From assembly GCF_030253575.1 (NCBI RefSeq), contig NC_080557.1, positions 1,669,001 through 1,733,000 of the forward strand: a stretch of DNA of 64,000 nucleotides, written 5' to 3'. Below, in pieces: positions 57,292 to 64,000 of this stretch. The notes beneath the pieces were generated by a model. That model ran no database searches. It was not told the origin of the DNA and saw only the letters and a list, made by a program, of their open reading frames with translations. Within the stretch, counting starts at the first letter, position 1. Each line of letters begins with the position of its first letter. This stretch comes from Rhododendron vialii (Eukaryota > Streptophyta > Magnoliopsida > Ericales > Ericaceae). A program made the translations under genes and the position numbers.

Positions 57292-60200
57292 GGGTAGTCC
57301 TATGGTACACACCCCTTATTAGGGGGTGTACCGTATGCACCATGATTTTAAATCCTTGGATTTCAAAGTGAATAATCCGGACCACCCATTTATTAAATCA
57401 ATTAATAAAATAAAAAAAGGGCTTAGCAGGTAACAAGTTGTTCTCTCCTCCTTGACTTTCTCTCCCTCTCCCTCATATGTAAAATATTACTACAAATTAT
57501 ATAACATAACCATAATTGTTATGACAACACAAAAAATTGGCACTTTCTTACCACAATGTGTCATACCAAAAGAAATCGATCAAAAGGTACTAGATACAAG
57601 ACCAAAATATGTCATAGCACAATCAATAATTATTACACCCAAGCAAGATACATGCCTAAAATATCACAAATTAAATATTGTATAACTTGACATCCTAACA
57701 GCCCTGATCGATCATTCTAAAAATACACTCATTAACGACATTTAGATTGTACATTCAATTTATATTTGATATGAAACCTAGTTCTCTGTTGTAGTTGAAT
57801 GTAAGGTAGCCATGCAACCGTGACACAATAATAACAATTAAATCAGTTAAATTTTTTATGTTTGTTGATTAAGTCACCTACGTAAATTTTTGCCTCGATC
57901 AGGTTCAGGAAGCTCCATCATCGGCACGCAGATTGAATAATAGAATGATAATTTTCATCATCCAATTAAGTGTCTAGCTATAAACCTTCACTTCATACTT
58001 GGCACGAATGACCTAATTGATATCATGTAAATTGTAAAAGATAGACGATTTCAATGAATAAATTAAAAAACACCTTACGTGGGAGCTCAAATGGTGAATT
58101 ATATGATTTTTTAATGTTGTATTGAAATTGAATGACGAGATTTGTTGAAGTATGAAACTTCAAGGACTAACTATGTAATTTATCCTAAAAAATAATAACA
58201 TTCTTTATATAAAAAAAAAAGGAATGAAGGGTGCAAGACTTGAACCCTAGATCTTTTAGATAAATGTCCAAACTTTAACACCTTATCACTATGGTACACA
58301 ATTGAGAATTTGTAATTCTAAAGGCTATTAATTATATAATACTTTCTTGTATGTAGGGGCCCTATTTTCCGGCTGAAAATTTGAGAAGACAGTAGCCTTA
58401 AATGCCTCCGTCTTAGTCCTGAGCCTGCACTTGTAGATCATATTATAGCCTATGTCATTGGTGTAAATCAATATGTCGACTATAATAATTTTTTTTGAAA
58501 GAAAGTACAATGACAATAAATTTACAAAATTGTTTAGATTGTATTTCCACGACCTAATTCCAAGTACCACCATTAAATTTGGATTGGTATGCATAGGGTA
58601 AATGTTTGGCACCGATCCACATGTCAAATATATAGTGCCAATTGTTAAGTGCACCGTCCTGAATATTGATAAGATTGGGTAACGCCACTTTATGATTTTA
58701 TTATAACAATTGTGGTTATATTATTTAATTATGGTATGGTATTTTGCAGATTATATCTATCGTTAACTGAATAAACTAATTGAATTTTTTTTATACGACA
58801 CGTTGTGGGCATGAAAACGTCAATTTATGGTGTTGTCATAACAAATTTGGTTATATTACTGAATTTGTGGTATTTTAGACATGTCTTATTATGAAATATT
58901 TTAATCAATTTCATTTGGTATGACACATTATGGTAAGAAAACGTCAATTTATGGTATTGTCATAACAATTGTGATTTGTTATATAATTTGTGGTATTTAC
59001 ATATGTTTTCTTTTGATACGACACGTTGTGATAAGAAAATGACAATTCTATGTGTTGTCATAATAATTGTGGTTATTTTATAAAATTTGTAGTATTTTAC
59101 AAATATTTTTTGGCTTGGGTGTAACAATTGTTGATTCTGGTACGACAATTTTTGATTTTGTTACGGACTATCATACGAGTCAAAGAATTTTTGATACAAC
59201 TCATTGTGGTAAGATAATGCCAATTTATGGTGTTGTTATAACATTTATAGGTAGCATTATTTAATTTTTGATATTGTATGCATATATTTGATTGGGATAC
59301 AAGTATTATGCATTTTGGTACGAATAATTATGGTTACATAATAACAATATTTTTTAATTATGGATAATCTACTAATGACCTGTTCAACAGGTAAATTTTA
59401 AAGTACAAGTCGTAACTAGTATCATAAATAGGAGGAAGCTATGGTACACAGGATATACCGTATGCCTAAATTATGACAATTTGTGATTTTCATTATGCCA
59501 ATTTTTGGTTTTCTAATGCATATTTATGATTCTAGTTACGACTTGTACATTAAAATTTACCTATTGAACAGGTCATTAGCAGGTTACCCATAATTAAAAA
59601 ATATTGTTATTATGTAACCATAATTATTCGTACCGAAATTCATAATACTTGTACCCTAACCAAATATATGCATACAATATCAAAAATTAAATAATGTTAC
59701 CCACAAATGTTATAACAACACCACAAATTGGCATTATCTTACCACAATGAATCATACCAAATTTTTTTGACTCGGATGATATTCCGTAACAAAATCAAAA
59801 TATGTCGTACCAAAATCAACAATTGTTATACCCGTGCCAAAAATATTTGTAAAATGCCACAAATTTTAGAAAATAACCACAATTATTATGACAACACCTA
59901 AAATTGTCATTTTCTTAACACAACGTGTCATATCAAAAGAAAACATATTTAAATACCACAAATTTTATAACAAACCATAATTGTTATGACAATACCATAA
60001 ATTGACGTTTTCTTACCACAATGTGTCGTACCAAAGGAAATTAATTAAAATATTCCGTAATAACACATGTCTAAAATACAACAAATTTAGTAATATAACC
60101 AAATTTGTTATGACAACACCATAAATTGACGTTTTCATATCCACAACGTGTCGTATAAAAAAATTCAATCAGAATGGTCAATTAACGGGAGTTATAATCA

Positions 60201-62426
60201 ACAAAATATCATACCTCAAATTCAGTAATATAACCAAATTTGTTATAACAACACCATAAATTAATGTTTTCATACCTACAACGTATCGTATAAAAAAATT
60301 CAATTGAAATGCTCAGTTAACGATAGTTATTATTAGCAAAATACCATACTGCAAATTCAGTAATATAACTAAATTTGTTATGACAACACCATAAATTGGC
60401 ATTTTCATACCCACAACGTGTCGTATAAAAAAAATTCAATCGGAATGTTCAGTAAACGATAGTTATAATTGACAAAATACAATACCACTAATTATTTTCA
60501 ATTCCCGCCACATTATTTTTTCAAATTTTAAAATTTTCACCATATTGTCTTAATTTTCGATTCCCTCTACACTAATTTTTCAAATTCTTATTTGTCCCTA
60601 CACAATACCTCAATAATTTAAACTAAAAATGAACTTTTCGCACAAAAATTTCATCCAAGAAATTCACCAAAAAGTAAGTACTATACCCAAATTTTAGAAT
60701 ACAACTACAATTTCCTTTCAAAATATTAGTATAAATCAAATTCTTTTTCTACAAAATTTAATTCAAAAAATCACAATTCCTTTGTGGAAAAATGAGAGGT
60801 CACGAAAAAAATAATTATCCAACTGTCTCAAATGCATATACTTTCAACACTAAAATGGAGTACAAAAAAATAAGTGTGAATATCAAAAAATACAGTGTGA
60901 AAATTACTCTCCTTTTTGTAATTGGTGAAATTAATTATATTAATACCCAATCTTATCAATATTTAGGGCGATGCACTTAACAATTGGCACTATATATTTA
61001 ACACATGAATCTGTGTCAAACCTTCACCCTATGCGTACCAATCCAAATTTAATGGTGGTCCTTTGAACTAGGTCGTGGAAGTAAAATCTAAATAATTTTG
61101 TAAATTTATTGTCATTGTACTTTCTTTCAATAAAAATTATTATAGTCGATATTTTGATTTACACCAATGACATAGCTATAATATGATCTACAAGTGCAGG
61201 CCCATCACTAGGACGGAGGCATTTGAGGCTTCTGTCTTCTCAAATTTTTAGCCTGAAAATAACGCCCTTACATACAAGAAAATATTATATAATTAATAGC
61301 CTTTAGAATTACAAATTCTCAATTGTGTACCATAGTGATAAGGTGTTGGAGTTTGGACATTTATCTAAAAGATCTGGGGTTCAAGTCTTAAACCCTTCGT
61401 TCCTTTTTTTTTTTTTAAAAGAATGTTATTATTTTTTAGAATAAATCACATAGTTAGTACTTGAAGTTTGATACTTCAACAAATCTCATCGTTCAATTTC
61501 AATACAACATTAAAATATAATAATGCACCATTTGAGCCCCACGTAAGGTGTTTATTTTATTTTATTTTTTATTTTATCAAAATCGTCTATCTTTTACATA
61601 ATATTAATTAGGTCATTCGTATCAAGAATGAAATTGATGGCTTATAGCTAGACACTTAATTGGATGAAAAATATCATTCTATTATTCAATTTGCGTGCCG
61701 ATGATGGAGCTTCTTAAACTTGATTGAGACAAAAAATTACGTAGGTGACTTAATCAACAAATATAAAAAATTCAACGGATTTGATCGTCATTATTGTGTC
61801 ACAGTCGCATGACTACATTACATTCAACTACAATAGAGGACTAGGTTTCATACCAAATATAAATTGACTGTACAATCTAAATGTCATTAGTGAGTGTATT
61901 TTTAAAATGATCGATCAGGACTGTTAGAAGGTTAAGTTATACAATATTTAATTTGTGATATTTTAGACATGTATTTTGTTTGGGTATAATAATTATTGAT
62001 TGTGCAACGATATATTTTGGTCTTGTATCTAGTATCTTTTGATCGATTTCTTTTGGTACGACACATTGTGGTAAGAAAGTGTCAATTTTTTGTGTTGTCA
62101 TAACAATTGTGGTTATGTTATATAATTTGTAGTATTTTACACATGAGGGAGAGGGAGAGAAAGTCAATGAAAAGAGAACAACCTGTTACCTGCTAAGCCA
62201 TTTTTTTATTTTATTAATTGGTTTAATAAATGGGTGGTCCGGATTATTTACTTTGAAATCCAAGAGTTTAAAATCATGATGCGTACGGTACACCCCTTAA
62301 TAAGGGGTGTGTACCATAAGACTACCCTCATAAATATGCATTAGAAAACGAAAAATCGGTATAATGAAAATCACAAATTATCGTAATTTAAGCATACGGT
62401 ATACCCTGTGTACCATAGCTTTTCCC
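57292..62426. mobile_element. 5.1 kb fold-back element with 9-bp target duplication
   Basis: Flanked by a perfect AAAACTCAT duplication (57283-57291, 62427-62435); the uninterrupted site is seen in units A-B and B-C (AGACTCATTGTTTAGATTGG). Left end GGGTAGTCCTATGGTACACA. An inverted partner GGGTAGTCTTATGGTACACA ends at 62327, and a further 99 bp leads to the true right edge, inverse of GGGAAAAGCTATGGTACACA. From both ends about 1.4 kb is matched in inverted orientation (57292-58690 with 60950-62327), and the inner arms meet at a 90-bp centre (59431-59520). The centre itself is an inverted relative of the extra 99 bp. No open frame of note. The 9-bp duplication points to a Mutator-type transposase in trans. 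Confidence 0.9.
60086..60490. repeat. 135-bp tandem repeat, three copies, in the right arm of the fold-back element
   Basis: ATAAATTGACGTTTTCAT-type start recurs at 60121, 60256 and 60391, each followed by CAACGTGTCGTATAAAAAAA and AGTAATATAACCAAATTTGT-type segments. The left arm has a single counterpart near 58690-58860, so the expansion followed formation of the palindrome. Confidence 0.85.
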
Positions 62427-62917
62427 AAAACTCATTGTTTAGATTGGAGTCAAGATACGAGTTGTTTGCACAAATTTCATTTTTCAGTAAAACAAGCAAA
62501 GATAAGTCCGAAAATTCTATCGTTCACAAGTGAGATTATTCAGTCGTTCTAGAACACTATCACAGCGTGGTGTTTCAAATCTCTTTTTCACCATACATTA
62601 TTGTCGAATCCACACACTCTTTCCAAATCTCACAACAATGTTCGATGGAGAAGGGGTTTGCAGCGTCACGTGTCGGGTTACCGACCGAATAATTTTTCCT
62701 CGTTGACTAAGAAAATGTGTGATGTAAAAACCGAAAAATAAAAGTGTTGCGTCAACGTATCACCAGATCTTGTAAATGCTCCCAAGATCTCTCTCCCCGT
62801 TCTGATTATTTTGCCTATTTCTCTCCAAGATCTCTCCAAAGTCCAAACCACTTTCTCGTTGCCCAATTCCTCACATTTTGATTCTTCTCCTTCCCCAATT
62901 AATGGAGTTCACTTCAA

Positions 62918-64000
62918 ATGGGTCTTAGCAATCTGAGAATACCGAACCTCAATGGCCAACTCTTCCACTTCTCCGCCGCCTCCGCCGCCGTTCTACGCCC
63001 TATCTATCACGGACAAACCACCGCCGGAAGAGGACAGCAAGTGCGCCGCTTGCTTTACGGTATCCCTCTGCCCTTGCCTCGTCTGCTTCATTTTACTCAT
63101 GATTATAGTCTCCATGTTACTGGTATTCAAATTCCACATCTTTTGCCACACCCATCTCCACCCCCTCTCCTCCCTCCTCGACAAGAAACACTGCAAACCC
63201 TAGCCCCAAACTTCACTGCTAACAGAGATTTTTCTAGGGTTTCAAAGGGGTATTCAAATTCTGATGGTAATTCAACGTTTCAAACCCTAGCACCATACCC
63301 TGGTACTCGTAGTGGTTTTAGTTTCATTTCAAATGGGTATTTTGATTCTGATGGAAGTTCATCATTGGAACCCCTGGCCCCAAACTTTACTAGTAACAGA
63401 GATGTTTCTAGGGATTCAAATGGGTTTTCGAATTCCGATGGGTATTCGACGTTTCAAGCTCGAGCCCCAAACCCTGGTACGAGGAGTGGTGTTGGCAGCA
63501 TTTCCAATTGGTATTTTGATTCTGATGGAAATTCATCAATGGACCCCCTAACCCCAAACTTTACTAGTAACAGAGATGTTTCTAGGGTTTCAAATGGGTA
63601 TTCGTATTATGATGGGTATTCTACATTTGAAGCCCGAACCCCAAACCGCGGTACTAGTAGTGGTTTTGGTGGCATTTCAAATGGGTATTTTTATTCTGAT
63701 GCAAATTCATCATTGCGATCCGTCACCCCAAACTTTACTACTGGAAGAGATTTTTGTAGAGTTCCATGTGGGTATTCAGTTTCCAATGGGTATTCAAAGT
63801 TTGAATCCCTAACCTCTAACTTTAGAACTAGGAGAGGTTTTTGCGTTGTTTCAAATGGGCGTTCAGATTCCGATGCCGATTCTGAGTCGGATACTGAGAA
63901 TGTTGAGAAAATTGAGGCAGGAAATGTTGAATCTAAGGCAGATTTGAAAGAAGTGGAGAGGGTATGCAAGGTGATCGATGAATTGTTTGCTTTGGATCGG
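62918..64000 (+). CDS. Mitochondrial PPR protein (At3g62470-like), 3'-truncated by window edge
   Basis: Open from ATG at 62918 to the window end (361 codons) in one frame, with an in-frame TAA at 62900 upstream. Residues 1-60 are Arg/Leu/Ser rich with few acids, like a mitochondrial presequence (QLFHFSAASAAVLRPIYHG, GQQVRRLLYG). Residues 95-326 are a Ser/Asn/Gly linker of eight 29-residue repeats. Then comes an acidic segment (DADSESDTENVEKIEAG), and the last residues VERVCKVIDELFALDR match the conserved start of P-class PPR proteins of the At3g62470/At3g62540/At5g14820 group. These bind organellar RNA, but the target is unknown. The PPR motifs themselves lie beyond the window. The start is supported by the upstream stop; an overlapping 83-residue frame from 62952 is discussed as rejected. 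Confidence 0.85.
   Translation, partial: MGLSNLRIPNLNGQLFHFSAASAAVLRPIYHGQTTAGRGQQVRRLLYGIPLPLPRLLHFTHDYSLHVTGIQIPHLLPHPSPPPLLPPRQETLQTLAPNFTANRDFSRVSKGYSNSDGNSTFQTLAPYPGTRSGFSFISNGYFDSDGSSSLEPLAPNFTSNRDVSRDSNGFSNSDGYSTFQARAPNPGTRSGVGSISNWYFDSDGNSSMDPLTPNFTSNRDVSRVSNGYSYYDGYSTFEARTPNRGTSSGFGGISNGYFYSDANSSLRSVTPNFTTGRDFCRVPCGYSVSNGYSKFESLTSNFRTRRGFCVVSNGRSDSDADSESDTENVEKIEAGNVESKADLKEVERVCKVIDELFALDR
63200..63895 (+). repeat. 87-bp in-frame coding minisatellite, eight units
   Basis: Units start at 63200, 63287, 63374, 63461, 63548, 63635, 63722 and 63809, with no length variation. Odd units (1, 3, 5, 7) read like LAPNFTSNRDVSRVSNGYS, even units like RAPNPGTRSGFGGISNGYF, both followed by a (N/D)SDGxS segment, giving a 174-bp higher-order period. 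Unit 8 is the most diverged. Confidence 0.95.

Larger units (their letters stand above)
46552..62538. repeat. Segmental duplication unit C (16.0 kb; 10.8 kb without the fold-back element)
   Basis: Begins TTAGAGCAAAGTCTGGGAG. Same order as A and B plus extra insertions (MITEs at 49305-50484 and 50581-50959, fold-back element at 57292-62426). The unit sequence ends near 62538, where the next junction would fall, and is followed by unique sequence leading to the PPR gene. Confidence 0.88.

Noticed and set aside
62952-63203. 83-codon frame with a proline-rich start and a strong hydrophobic segment
   Set aside because: It overlaps the PPR frame, which continues without stop from 62918 through the repeats to a conserved PPR-family segment. 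Treated as a shadow or possible overlapping frame, not a separate gene.

Overview
The window is nuclear DNA of a flowering plant, most probably a eudicot. The genes have plant-type spliced structures with GT-AG introns and one GC-AG intron. Long AT-rich spacers are crowded with hAT, CACTA, PIF/Harbinger, Stowaway and Mutator-type elements, a Ty3-like LTR retrotransposon and tRNA-derived SINEs. Species cannot be told from the sequence alone.

Layout. (1) 1-1158: 3' part of a UDP-glucuronate 4-epimerase gene. (2) 1159-12580: a gene-poor stretch with a nested transposon pair (LTR element inside a hAT-like element), a CACTA-like element carrying a tRNA-like insert, PIF/Harbinger-type, Stowaway-type and hAT-type MITEs. 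(3) 12679-13128: a small secreted prolamin-like cysteine-rich protein with a visible TATA box. (4) 15041-21202: an eight-exon HD-domain (YfbR/HDDC2-type) 5'-deoxynucleotidase gene whose last intron is swollen by three transposons. (5) 25737-29277: a six-exon cinnamoyl-CoA reductase-like SDR gene with a GC-AG first intron. (6) 28801-62538: a tandem segmental triplication. Each unit begins inside the last intron of the reductase gene, so it carries that gene's last exon, then an RNase H-like fragment (minus strand), then a complete intron-containing gene for an RCD1/CNOT9-like (CAF40) subunit of the CCR4-NOT complex, then a spacer rich in minisatellite. All three RCD1-like copies are broken, each by different lesions. 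One spacer is inverted, and the units differ by transposon insertions that record their history. (7) 57292-62426: a 5.1 kb fold-back element with a perfect 9-bp target duplication sits in the last spacer. (8) 62918-64000: 5' part of a mitochondrial-type PPR protein gene (At3g62470-like) whose N-terminal linker is built from eight 87-bp in-frame repeats.

The intact genes are unrelated housekeeping or cell-wall functions and do not form a pathway. The strongest observations are the triplicated and decayed RCD1-like locus with its inversion, the fold-back element, the recently inserted non-autonomous LTR element (LTRs identical by eye), and the repeat-built N-terminus of the PPR protein. All splice junctions were inferred by eye from family conservation and consensus sites; no transcript data were available.
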